A stretch of DNA of 14,026 nt from NCBI GenBank assembly GCA_023434855.1, contig JAEYSJ010000044.1:1-14026 (forward strand), in the 5' to 3' direction. The position numbers were made by a program, and so were the translations under genes. The first letter of the stretch is position 1, and every line of letters begins with the position of its first letter. Of the stretch, positions 7,894 to 14,026 are shown one piece after another. This DNA comes from Bacillota bacterium. GTDB taxonomy: Bacteria; Bacillota_C; Negativicutes; JAEYSJ01. The notes beneath the pieces are model-generated. The model saw nothing but the letters and a program-made list of their open reading frames with translations, had not been told where the DNA came from and ran no database searches.

Positions 7894-7912
7894 TATTTTT
7901 GTTTCTATCAAT

Positions 7913-7940
7913 TTGAATAATTCAACCAATTTCATACACT
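7913..7940 (+). promoter_or_regulatory. possible promoter of hairpin RNA copy 2, with palindrome
   Basis: TTGAAT (7913-7918), 16 bases and TACACT (7935-7940) could drive copy 2. The -35 region overlaps the palindrome TTGAA-taa-TTCAA (7913-7925), a possible operator. The matching place before copy 4 has TTGAA-taa-TCCAA (8983-8995), so the element is retained in both pairs. Confidence 0.4.
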
Positions 7941-7946
7941 TATGAT

Positions 7947-8012
7947 GATAGGAAAATTATAATATAAGCGATGAGGCTTATGAACTTTTATGTTCGTAAG
8001 CCTCTTTCTTAT
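7947..8012 (+). ncRNA. small RNA candidate, hairpin family copy 2
   Basis: TAAGC (7965-7969), six bases, then a 13-pair stem GAGGCTTATGAAC (7973-7985) with its partner at 7992-8004, loop TTTTAT, followed by TTTCTTATTT. The left arm and TAAGC again can form the competing five-pair hairpin. It lies about 40 bases before the methyltransferase start, so it could be an attenuator of that gene rather than an independent RNA. Confidence 0.45.
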
Positions 8013-8052
8013 TTGGGCTAGTATAATAAATTAACTGGTGGTGACAGTATTG

Positions 8053-8772
8053 ATGCAGAATACGATGGGTGATGTTAAAGCATATTCCATAGCCGGAACA
8101 CAGCAGGAAGTCAGGTTTATCGCAAGTGTACTAAATTTGCCGGATCATTCTTGTATTTTGGATTCATATTGCGGCTATGGCGGGCATGCTATTGGCCTGG
8201 CAAAACTAGGATTCAATGTTACAGGCGTTGATGCCACGCAAGATTTCCTGGATATAGCCATCCAAAAGGCGAAGGATGAAAATGCCAATATTAGGTTCCA
8301 ACGATGCGATATACGGAAGATTGAATATATAGAACAGTTTGACGCTGTAATTAATATGTTCTCAGCTTTTGGTTATTTTACCGATGAAGAAAATGCTGTG
8401 GTATTGCGTTTGTTAAATCGTTCTCTGACATATAAGGGGTTATTGTTAATTGACTTATTAAACCGGGAGTGGATGGTGCATAACAACTTAAACCGTTATT
8501 GGCGTCATCCCGGCGGAGAATATGTATTGTCCTATAAGATTGAACTGCGGCACGGACTAGCTATTATGAAACGACAGCTTATTAATCAAGTTACAGGTAC
8601 GAAAACGCAATATGAATTTATGCTAAGAGCGTATTCTTTAGCGGAAATAACTTCTATTTTGCTCCAGAACGGTTTTCAAGTAAAGGCCGCCTACGGAGGA
8701 TTTGAGGAACAAGCATATGGTCCGGAATCTCCACGAATGATTATTTTGGCCCAAAAGGAAAACGATTGTTAG
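8053..8772 (+). CDS. class I SAM-dependent methyltransferase
   Basis: The 239-residue product has the Rossmann-type methyltransferase order. Motif I is ILDSYCGYGGHAIGLAKLG (about 35-53), followed by the acidic residue of motif II in VTGVDAT (D60), then a motif-III-like CDIRKIEYIEQFDAVINMFSAFGYF, where the substrate-facing loop sits. The C-terminal half (RYWRHPGGEY, YEFMLRAYSLAEITSILLQNGF) resembles the generic Methyltransf_25/UbiE-like group with a late helix that senses substrate. The methyl acceptor cannot be told. I chose ATG 8053 because GGTGGTGA (8037-8044), one base off the ideal ribosome site, lies eight bases upstream. The GTG codons at 8038 and 8041 are part of that site. It is flanked on both sides by paralogous hairpin-RNA pairs and seems to be monocistronic. 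Confidence 0.85.
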   Translation: MQNTMGDVKAYSIAGTQQEVRFIASVLNLPDHSCILDSYCGYGGHAIGLAKLGFNVTGVDATQDFLDIAIQKAKDENANIRFQRCDIRKIEYIEQFDAVINMFSAFGYFTDEENAVVLRLLNRSLTYKGLLLIDLLNREWMVHNNLNRYWRHPGGEYVLSYKIELRHGLAIMKRQLINQVTGTKTQYEFMLRAYSLAEITSILLQNGFQVKAAYGGFEEQAYGPESPRMIILAQKENDC

Positions 8773-8865
8773 CATTTATAATATGCGGTCAATTTCGCAG
8801 TAAACGGTTGAAAAAGATATCAATTTGCCGTCAAAGAGTTAATATTGCGAATATTTGCCAGGGTA
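8773..8865. other. spacer after the methyltransferase gene
   Basis: This AT-rich stretch follows the methyltransferase stop and precedes the promoter of hairpin RNA copy 3. I see no open reading frame, clear terminator or strong repeat in it. A weak near-direct repeat, TCAATTTCGC / TCAATTTGCC, is probably chance. Confidence 0.5.
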
Positions 8866-8894
8866 TTGCTAAGCCGTAAAAAGTATGGTACACT
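8866..8894 (+). promoter_or_regulatory. sigma-A promoter of hairpin RNA copy 3
   Basis: TTGCTA (8866-8871), a 17-base spacer and TACACT (8889-8894). The distance from the -10 box to the TAAGC motif is 29 bases, identical to copy 1. The preceding bases GGTATTG are also shared with copy 1, so the whole promoter is paralogous. Confidence 0.65.
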
Positions 8895-8900
8895 CAATTC

Positions 8901-8967
8901 ATACAAAATAATAAGATCATTTTTAAGCAAAGAGGCTTATAAACGTTATACGTTTGTAAGCCTTTTA
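8901..8967 (+). ncRNA. small RNA candidate, hairpin family copy 3
   Basis: TAAGC (8924-8928), six bases and a 13-pair stem 8933-8945/8951-8963 with loop TTATA, followed by TTTT. Where the other copies have a G-C pair in TATGAAC/GTTCGTA, this one has A-U (8941/8955), a two-sided change that keeps the helix. That supports selection on RNA structure. The leader is AU-rich and unlike that of copy 1, so only the hairpin part is conserved. Confidence 0.5.
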
Positions 8968-8982
8968 ATGTTTAGTCATATT

Positions 8983-9013
8983 TTGAATAATCCAACTTCA
9001 TCTAAATTACATT
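8983..9013 (+). promoter_or_regulatory. possible promoter of hairpin RNA copy 4
   Basis: TTGAAT (8983-8988), 19 bases and TACATT (9008-9013). The spacing is longer than ideal. The -10 box lies 29 bases before TAAGC, as in copies 1 and 3. The -35 region is homologous to that of copy 2 and again overlaps a near-palindrome, TTGAA-taa-TCCAA. Confidence 0.35.
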
Positions 9014-9019
9014 TTGAAG

Positions 9020-9090
9020 ATTAAATAATTTTCAGAATGAAATAAGCAATGGGGCTTATGGACATTAAAGTTCGTGAGCCCTGTTTCTGT
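9020..9090 (+). ncRNA. small RNA candidate, hairpin family copy 4
   Basis: TAAGC (9043-9047), six bases and a 12-pair stem 9052-9063/9070-9081 with loop ATTAAA, then TGTTTCTGTTT. Two A-U pairs of the sister copies are U-G or G-U here, so pairing is kept despite base changes. It is the copy nearest to nif, about 275 bases before nifI1. It could be a terminator or attenuator on transcripts entering the nif operon. Confidence 0.45.
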
Positions 9091-9366
9091 TTAAGTGGAT
9101 ATTCAGAATAGACAAAATTTAGGGGGTGGTTAAAAAATTCAACAACAAAGAACCTATTGCGAAACAACCTCAAATAAAAAGCTCTACGAGTATTGCAGTA
9201 CCCATAGAGCACAGGCAAATTTTTGCATTACCCCAGTGGCGCCAGGGTCTATTAAAGTTGCCCAAATTTAATTATAGCGATGTATTTTACTTTTTTCAAG
9301 GCATAAAAACAAAAGTCTTTTAAAACTAGCAAATATAGGCAAGTGAAGCAGAGGAGGAAAATACTC
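9091..9366 (+). promoter_or_regulatory. nif operon leader region with palindromes
   Basis: This 276-base stretch holds no gene I can support. It contains an interrupted stem GCTCTA/TAGAGC (9181-9186/9205-9210) with an inner GTA/TAC. It also contains ACCC-cAG-TGGCGCCA-GGGT (9230-9248), whose centre TGGCGCCA is a perfect 8-base palindrome that might bind a regulator. The segment 9214-9226 has GG and GC spaced nine bases apart, one short of a sigma-54 site. No convincing sigma-A promoter was found, so the operon may start here in a form I cannot see or be entered from upstream. AGGAGG (9352-9357) serves nifI1. Confidence 0.4.
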
Positions 9367-9684
9367 ATGAAGATGATTCGAGCTATTGTCAGGCCGGAAA
9401 GATCTGAAGCCGTTGCTGAGCAACTGGCTGAAGCCGGAATTGTATCAATGACCAAAATGCATGTGTTTGGCCGAGGTAAAAATAAGGGTTTGCAAGTCGG
9501 AGATATCCGCTATGACGAACTTCCCAAGGTCATGCTGCTCATGGTTGTTCAAGATGAAATTGTTGAGAAAGCGATAGATATTGTTATCGAAACAGGCAAG
9601 ACCGGTCATGTCGGTGACGGGAAAATCTTTATTTCACCTGTAGAGGCTGCTTATACGGTACGAACCGGTGAAGCTAAATTATAA
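9367..9684 (+). CDS. nifI1: nitrogenase regulatory PII-like protein NifI1
   Basis: This 105-residue GlnB-family protein opens MKMIRAIVRPE. It has the short T-loop region FGRGKNKGLQVGDIRYDELPK, which lacks the uridylylated Tyr context of GlnB, and the PII C-terminal signature TGHVGDGKIFISPV. NifI1 and NifI2 form a complex that binds NifDK and blocks access of NifH when 2-oxoglutarate is low, switching nitrogenase off after ammonium addition; this is known from methanogens. ATG 9367 is chosen because AGGAGG lies nine bases upstream. An in-frame start at 9343 has no ribosome site. It is the first gene of the nif operon, 14 bases before nifI2. In methanogens the pair sits between nifH and nifD. 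The order here is that described for Heliobacterium. Confidence 0.93.
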   Translation: MKMIRAIVRPERSEAVAEQLAEAGIVSMTKMHVFGRGKNKGLQVGDIRYDELPKVMLLMVVQDEIVEKAIDIVIETGKTGHVGDGKIFISPVEAAYTVRTGEAKL

Positions 9685-9698
9685 AGGAGTGATGGCAG

Positions 9699-10085
9699 AT
9701 GAAAGAAATTATTGCCTTTGTTAGACGCCATCAGGTTCCAGTTTCCAAACAGGCGCTGGAAGAGGCGGGATTTAACGCACTTACCCTTCATAGTGTTGAA
9801 GGCCGCGGCAAGCAAAAGGGTGTGGGCGGCTGGGCCGCCGAAGTTGACCCTCAGCTTAACCCGCTCTTAAAATATGAAACGCCGGTGCCGGAAGCCGCCA
9901 TGAAGTGGATTCCCAAACGGATGTTGAGCTTGATCGTTAAAGACAATGAAGTTGAAAAGGCCGTAGATGCTTTAATCAGAGCCAATCAAACAGGACATAT
10001 CGGTGACGGCAAAATCTTTGTTTGTCCACTGGATGAGGTTATAAGAGTGAGAACCGGTGAAAATGGTCCCCGGGCTGTATCTTAG
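9699..10085 (+). CDS. nifI2: nitrogenase regulatory PII-like protein NifI2
   Basis: This 128-residue partner of NifI1 has the PII fold pattern MKEIIAFVRRHQVPVSKQALEEAGF and a longer T-loop (EGRGKQKGVGGWAAEVDPQLNP and on to about residue 65). The signature TGHIGDGKIFVCPLDE follows, with a VRTGE tail matching that of NifI1. The longer T-loop is characteristic of NifI2, the subunit that senses 2-oxoglutarate and ATP and contacts nitrogenase. AAAGGAG ends 10 bases before ATG 9699. A nearer ATG at 9692 is out of frame. It is followed by a large hairpin, so it may be partly uncoupled from nifH expression. Confidence 0.93.
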   Translation: MKEIIAFVRRHQVPVSKQALEEAGFNALTLHSVEGRGKQKGVGGWAAEVDPQLNPLLKYETPVPEAAMKWIPKRMLSLIVKDNEVEKAVDALIRANQTGHIGDGKIFVCPLDEVIRVRTGENGPRAVS

Positions 10086-10087
10086 AA

Positions 10088-10131
10088 GAGACTGTTAAGA
10101 AAAACGCATAGACACATTTTTAAACAGTCTC
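10088..10131 (+). repeat. long hairpin between nifI2 and the small gene
   Basis: GAGACTGTT (10088-10096) pairs with AACAGTCTC (10123-10131), nine perfect pairs. Inside, AAAAA and TTTTT can extend the stem after a small internal loop. The arm resembles the GAGGCTGTTT arms at 1102 and 4551, so it is probably a member of the same dispersed palindrome family. AAAAAATAA follows, not a T-tract, so it is more likely an mRNA processing or stability element than a terminator. Confidence 0.55.
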
Positions 10132-10161
10132 AAAAAATAATTGTTAGTGGAGGTATATATT

Positions 10162-10341
10162 ATGAACTTTTTAGACAGAATCAATGAATTCGCACTTGCT
10201 ATTAACCTGGCTAACAAAATATCCGGCTGCAATCTCCGTAAATGCGAGATAAGAGAGCGTATTTTAAAAGGTGAGACTGGGTTAATAAATGTGTTTTGCG
10301 ATATTTGCAAGGATAAGCTTGCCGAGCCAATCGGCAATTAG
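10162..10341 (+). CDS. small four-cysteine protein inside the nif operon, unknown
   Basis: This 59-residue product matches nothing I recognise. It has an amphipathic helical N-terminus (MNFLDRINEFALAINLANKI), then C23-x4-C28, a charged middle and C46-x2-C49 near the end. Four cysteines in two pairs suggest a zinc or iron-sulfur site, though C-x4-C is unusual and disulfide or no metal is possible. GTGGAGGT, the ribosome site, lies eight bases before ATG 10162. The gene lies between nifI2 and nifH on the same strand, 76 bases after the former and 81 before the latter, so it is probably translated from the nif mRNA. A cluster-handling or regulatory role would be a guess. Confidence 0.7.
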   Translation: MNFLDRINEFALAINLANKISGCNLRKCEIRERILKGETGLINVFCDICKDKLAEPIGN

Positions 10342-10360
10342 CAGAGTAGAGCCTTTCAGG

Positions 10361-10390
10361 CAGGGTGATAAGGTATAAATTTCATCCCTG
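10361..10390 (+). promoter_or_regulatory. imperfect hairpin upstream of nifH
   Basis: CAGGGTGA (10361-10368) pairs with TCATCCCTG (10382-10390) with a single bulged base, about eight pairs. It lies 32 bases before nifH. It might mark an mRNA 5' end or cleavage point that raises nifH output, a common device since NifH is needed in excess. No T-tract follows. Confidence 0.35.
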
Positions 10391-10401
10391 TAAGTATGTG
10401 A

Positions 10402-11277
<876 letters not shown>

Positions 11278-11324
11278 GCAGTGGCCCAAGAAGGAGCCAG
11301 AACGAGTGGTAAGATTTGAGGTGA

Positions 11325-11348
11325 ATCGCTTAGTTACAACGGAGCGAT
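11325..11348 (+). promoter_or_regulatory. hairpin between nifH and nifD
   Basis: ATCGCT (11325-11330) pairs with AGCGAT (11343-11348), six pairs with a 12-base loop, in the 115-base nifH-nifD gap. A hairpin here could protect an abundant nifH message from 3' decay, as in other nif operons. The stem is short and the match could be chance. Confidence 0.3.
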
Positions 11349-11392
11349 AGCATCTTTATTACAAAATAATTGTTTATTCGGAGGTGACCGCG

Positions 11393-12853
11393 GTGGAAGA
11401 AAAAGCTAAAGCTGTTGGTGAAAAACCCAGCGTCGAAATGGTCGAAGAAGTATTATCTGTTTATCCGGAAAAGGCCAGAAAGTTGAGAGCCAAGCACATT
11501 GCTGTCAAAGATGAGAACTCAACCTGTGCCATTAAGTCCAACATTAAATGCGTTCCTGGATTGATGACTGCCCGCGGTTGCGCCTATGCCGGCGCTAAAG
11601 GCGTTGTTTGGGGACCGATCAAAGATATGATTCATATTTCCCACGGTCCGATCGGTTGCGGCTATTACTCTTGGGGAGCCAGGCGCAATCTGACCAAAGG
11701 TGTGGTAGGTGTTGAGAGTTTTTCACCGATGATGTTCACTTCGGACTTTTCTGAAGGCGACATCGTTTACGGCGGCGATAAGAAGCTGGTAAAGGTTCTC
11801 AAAGAAGCCAAAGAATTATTCCCCAGCGTTAAAGGTTTTTCTATCTGTTCCGAGTGCCCGGTCGGGTTGATCGGGGATGACATTGAGAGTGTAGCCAAGA
11901 AAATGAATAAAGAACTGGAGCTTCCCATAGTTCCGGTTCGCTGTGAAGGCTTCCGTGGCATTAGCCAGTCGTTAGGCCACCATATCGCCAACGACGCCGT
12001 TCGCGATTACCTGCTGGGGAAACATGAACGTCCGGAAGAGGTAGGACCTTATGATATATCTCTTATCGGTGACTACAATATCGGCGGTGACGTCTGGGCT
12101 TCGAAAAAGATCCTCGAAGAGATGGGACTCAGGGTCCGCAATGTCTGGACAGGTGATGGTACTGTCGAAGGGATGATGGCCGCCCATCAGGTTAAGTTGA
12201 ACCTCATCCACTGTTACCGCAGTATGAACTATATTTGCCGGCATATGGAAGAGACCTATGGCATTCCCTGGATGGAATTCAACTTCTTCGGGCCCAGCAA
12301 GATTAAGGAATCCATCCGCAAGATCGCCGCTTTCTTCGATGAAAGCATTCAGGAGAAAGGTGAAGCGGTCATTGCCAAGCATGAAGCCGAGATGCAGAAA
12401 GTCATCGACAAATACCGTCCTCGCCTGGAAGGCAAAAAGGTTATGATCTTTGTCGGCGGTTTGCGTCCCCGCCACACTATTGGCGCCTATGAGGATCTTG
12501 GCATGGAAGTTATCGGCACCGGTTACGAATTTGCCCATAAAGATGACTATGACCGGACCTTCCCTGCAATGAAAGACAGCACCATTATTTATGATGATGC
12601 AACTGAACATGAGTTCGGGGAATTCGTTGAACGGATGAAACCTGACTTGGTCGGTTCAGGCATCAAGGAAAAATACGTATTCCAAAAGCAGGGCATTCCC
12701 TTCCGTCAATTACATTCCTGGGATTACTCGGGACCGTACCATGGTTATGACGGTTTCCCCATCTTCGCCCGGGATATGGATATGGCCATTAACAGCCCCA
12801 CCTGGAATCTGGCAAAAACGCCCTGGAATAAAGATAAGGAGGTGTGCAAATGA
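11393..12853 (+). CDS. nifD: nitrogenase molybdenum-iron protein alpha chain
   Basis: NifD holds the FeMo-cofactor where N2 is reduced and shares the P-cluster with NifK. The 486 residues start at GTG 11393, five bases after the strong site GGAGGTGA (11380-11387). The upstream in-frame GTG at 11384 is part of that site. P-cluster ligands are C63 (RGCAYAG), C89 (GPIGCGYY) and C155 ([12 protein letters not shown]). The cofactor ligands are C274 ([11 protein letters not shown]) and H441 ([17 protein letters not shown]). [21 protein letters not shown] is also typical. The long insertion of the Clostridium pasteurianum type NifD is absent. The last codons carry the ribosome site AAGGAGG for nifK, and the genes overlap by ATGA, implying coupled translation. 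Confidence 0.98.
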   Translation: MEEKAKAVGEKPSVEMVEEVLSVYPEKARKLRAKHIAVKDENSTCAIKSNIKCVPGLMTARGCAYAGAKGVVWGPIKDMIHISHGPIGCGYYSWGARRNLTKGVVGVESFSPMMFTSDFSEGDIVYGGDKKLVKVLKEAKELFPSVKGFSICSECPVGLIGDDIESVAKKMNKELELPIVPVRCEGFRGISQSLGHHIANDAVRDYLLGKHERPEEVGPYDISLIGDYNIGGDVWASKKILEEMGLRVRNVWTGDGTVEGMMAAHQVKLNLIHCYRSMNYICRHMEETYGIPWMEFNFFGPSKIKESIRKIAAFFDESIQEKGEAVIAKHEAEMQKVIDKYRPRLEGKKVMIFVGGLRPRHTIGAYEDLGMEVIGTGYEFAHKDDYDRTFPAMKDSTIIYDDATEHEFGEFVERMKPDLVGSGIKEKYVFQKQGIPFRQLHSWDYSGPYHGYDGFPIFARDMDMAINSPTWNLAKTPWNKDKEVCK

Positions 12854-14026
12854 GCGAGGAAAACAAATGCGCTAGCGCCCAATCTGTGTTAGATTGGATG
12901 GCTACAGAAGAATATAAGGAAAAGAACTTTGCCCGGGAGGCCCTGGTCATCAACCCGGCCAGGTGCTGCCAGCCCTATGGAGCAATGCTCTGCTCCCTCG
13001 GAATTGAAGGATGCCTCCCGTTTGTCCACGGATCTCAAGGTTGTGCCGCTTATTTCCGTGCCTGCTTATCCCGGCATGCGCGGGAGCCGGTTCCTTTAGC
13101 ATCCGACTCGATGACGGAGGACGCCGCAGTTTTCGGCGGTCAGAACAATCTGATCGAGGGCCTGAAAAACGCCTATGCTACCTATAAACCGTCGATAATC
13201 GGCCTGTTTTCCAGCTGTATGGCGGAAGTTATCGGCGACGATATCAGCTCTTATATTCAAAACGCGCGTAATCAAGGCGCCATACCGGAAGACTTCCCGA
13301 TTGCCTTTGGCCACACGCCGAGTTTCGTTGGTTCTCATATTACCGGTTTTGATAATATGCTGAAAGGGCTTTTGCAGTGTCTGGCTGATACTCGTCATGG
13401 CAAATGGACCAACGGCCGTATGTATGTAGTTCCTGGTTTCGACCTTTACCCGGCCAATCTGCGGGAATATCGTCGGATGATCACTGCTATGGGCATTTAT
13501 ATGACCATGCTGCCTGATTTCTCGGAGGCTTTGGATTCGCCTCATACCGGCGAGTACAAAATGTACCAGAAGGGCACGTCACTGGCCGAACTGGCCGATG
13601 CCCTTAACGCCTCCGGTTTCATCTTCATGCAAAAATACTCCACCAATGCTACACAGAAGTTCGTTAAAAATGTGCAGAAGATTACCAGCGAAGCAGTAAC
13701 AATGCCCATCGGCATCAAAAACACCGACGCCTTCCTGATGACTTTACAGGAGATGACCGGCAAAGCAATTCCGGCCGAACTGGAAATCGAGAGAGGTCGG
13801 GCGGTAGATGCGGCTACCGACGCCCATCAATACATCCACGGTAAGCGCTTCGCCATGTACGGCGACCCGGATTTACTGCTTGGTCTGGTAGGATTCCTAT
13901 TGGAAATGGGCGGCGTACCGGTGCATGTCGTATGCCCCAACGGCAACGAAACCTTCCGCAAAGATATGGAAGCCTTGCTGGCCACCAGTCCCTACGGCTC
14001 AGAAGCTAAGGTATACAGTGGTAAGG
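12850..14026 (+). CDS. nifK: nitrogenase molybdenum-iron protein beta chain, truncated by window end
   Basis: The ATG at 12850 overlaps the nifD stop (ATGA). The frame stays open for 392 codons to the window edge, so roughly the last 60-70 residues are not seen. P-cluster ligands are C40 ([11 protein letters not shown]), C65 ([10 protein letters not shown]) and C123 ([12 protein letters not shown]). [16 protein letters not shown] and TPSFVGSH are conserved NifK segments; the second holds the serine that can ligate the oxidised P-cluster. The N-terminus is about 30 residues shorter than the Azotobacter protein, as in other anaerobe NifK. NifK pairs with NifD in the alpha2beta2 tetramer. The following genes, probably nifE and nifN or nifB, lie outside the window. 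Confidence 0.98.
   Translation, partial: MSEENKCASAQSVLDWMATEEYKEKNFAREALVINPARCCQPYGAMLCSLGIEGCLPFVHGSQGCAAYFRACLSRHAREPVPLASDSMTEDAAVFGGQNNLIEGLKNAYATYKPSIIGLFSSCMAEVIGDDISSYIQNARNQGAIPEDFPIAFGHTPSFVGSHITGFDNMLKGLLQCLADTRHGKWTNGRMYVVPGFDLYPANLREYRRMITAMGIYMTMLPDFSEALDSPHTGEYKMYQKGTSLAELADALNASGFIFMQKYSTNATQKFVKNVQKITSEAVTMPIGIKNTDAFLMTLQEMTGKAIPAELEIERGRAVDAATDAHQYIHGKRFAMYGDPDLLLGLVGFLLEMGGVPVHVVCPNGNETFRKDMEALLATSPYGSEAKVYSGK

Noticed and set aside
7850..9090. CRISPR-like or mobile repeat array
   Set aside because: Spacing of the four hairpins is uneven, a gene lies between the pairs, and each copy has promoter-like and terminator-like parts; there are no cas genes.
9214..9226. Sigma-54 type promoter before nifI1
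   Set aside because: GG and GC are nine bases apart instead of ten and the flanking TGGCAC pattern is absent.
9181..9250. c-di-GMP (GEMM) or other known riboswitch in the nif leader
   Set aside because: A GCACAGGCAAA stretch resembles the GEMM start, but the rest of the aptamer core and its receptor are missing.
9126..9323. 65-codon frame in the nif leader
   Set aside because: Its GTG start abuts the G-run with no usable spacing, the composition is not coding-like and it overlaps the leader palindromes.
11972..12610. 212-codon minus-strand frame within nifD
   Set aside because: It lies antisense to conserved NifD and shows no domain or ribosome site.

Overview
The window (14,026 bp, low to medium GC) looks like the chromosome of an anaerobic, nitrogen-fixing Firmicute. 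The best guess is a Negativicute of the Sporomusa/Pelosinus kind. Reasons: the nif order nifI1-nifI2-(small gene)-nifH-nifD-nifK resembles Heliobacterium-type clusters; there is an electron-transfer flavoprotein whose alpha subunit carries a 2x[4Fe-4S] ferredoxin domain; the pyruvate kinase has the long Bacillus-type form with a PEP-utiliser domain; and in-frame UGA appears to be used for selenocysteine. The taxon is inferred from gene content and was not checked by alignment.

Layout. 1-181 (-): N-terminus of a DUF218/YdcF-SanA-like membrane protein, divergent from 309-2356 (+), the etfB (fixA) and ferredoxin-etfA (fixB) pair. 2456-2656: small DUF2007-like protein. 2787-4541: pyruvate kinase, ending in tandem hairpins. 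4643-6031: a 462-residue membrane-anchored helical protein of unknown function. It converges on an acyltransferase-3 family membrane protein (6093-7229, -) across a perfect 19-bp bidirectional terminator. 7298-7768: a Bcp/PrxQ-type peroxiredoxin whose peroxidatic position is an in-frame TGA followed by a SECIS-like hairpin, so probably a selenoprotein. A gene finder would split or truncate it at the TGA.

7769-9366 is the least ordinary part. Four copies of a conserved hairpin with a T-tract lie in two paralogous pairs on either side of a SAM-dependent methyltransferase (8053-8772). Each copy has the same upstream TAAGC-N6-GCTTA arrangement and a plausible sigma-A promoter with a TACANT -10 box. 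I read them as a four-member family of about 65-nt small RNAs, or as tandem terminator/antiterminator leaders. The second pair ends about 275 nt before the nif operon.

9367-14026 is the nitrogenase operon. It encodes two PII-like proteins (NifI1, NifI2), which in other organisms bind NifDK and switch nitrogenase off according to 2-oxoglutarate. Then come an unrecognised 59-residue four-cysteine protein, NifH with its cluster cysteines and P-loop intact, NifD with all P-cluster and FeMo-co ligands, and the first 392 codons of NifK, cut by the window edge. nifD and nifK overlap by ATGA. Hairpins separate nifI2 from the small gene, the small gene from nifH, and nifH from nifD; they may set the relative output of the subunits.
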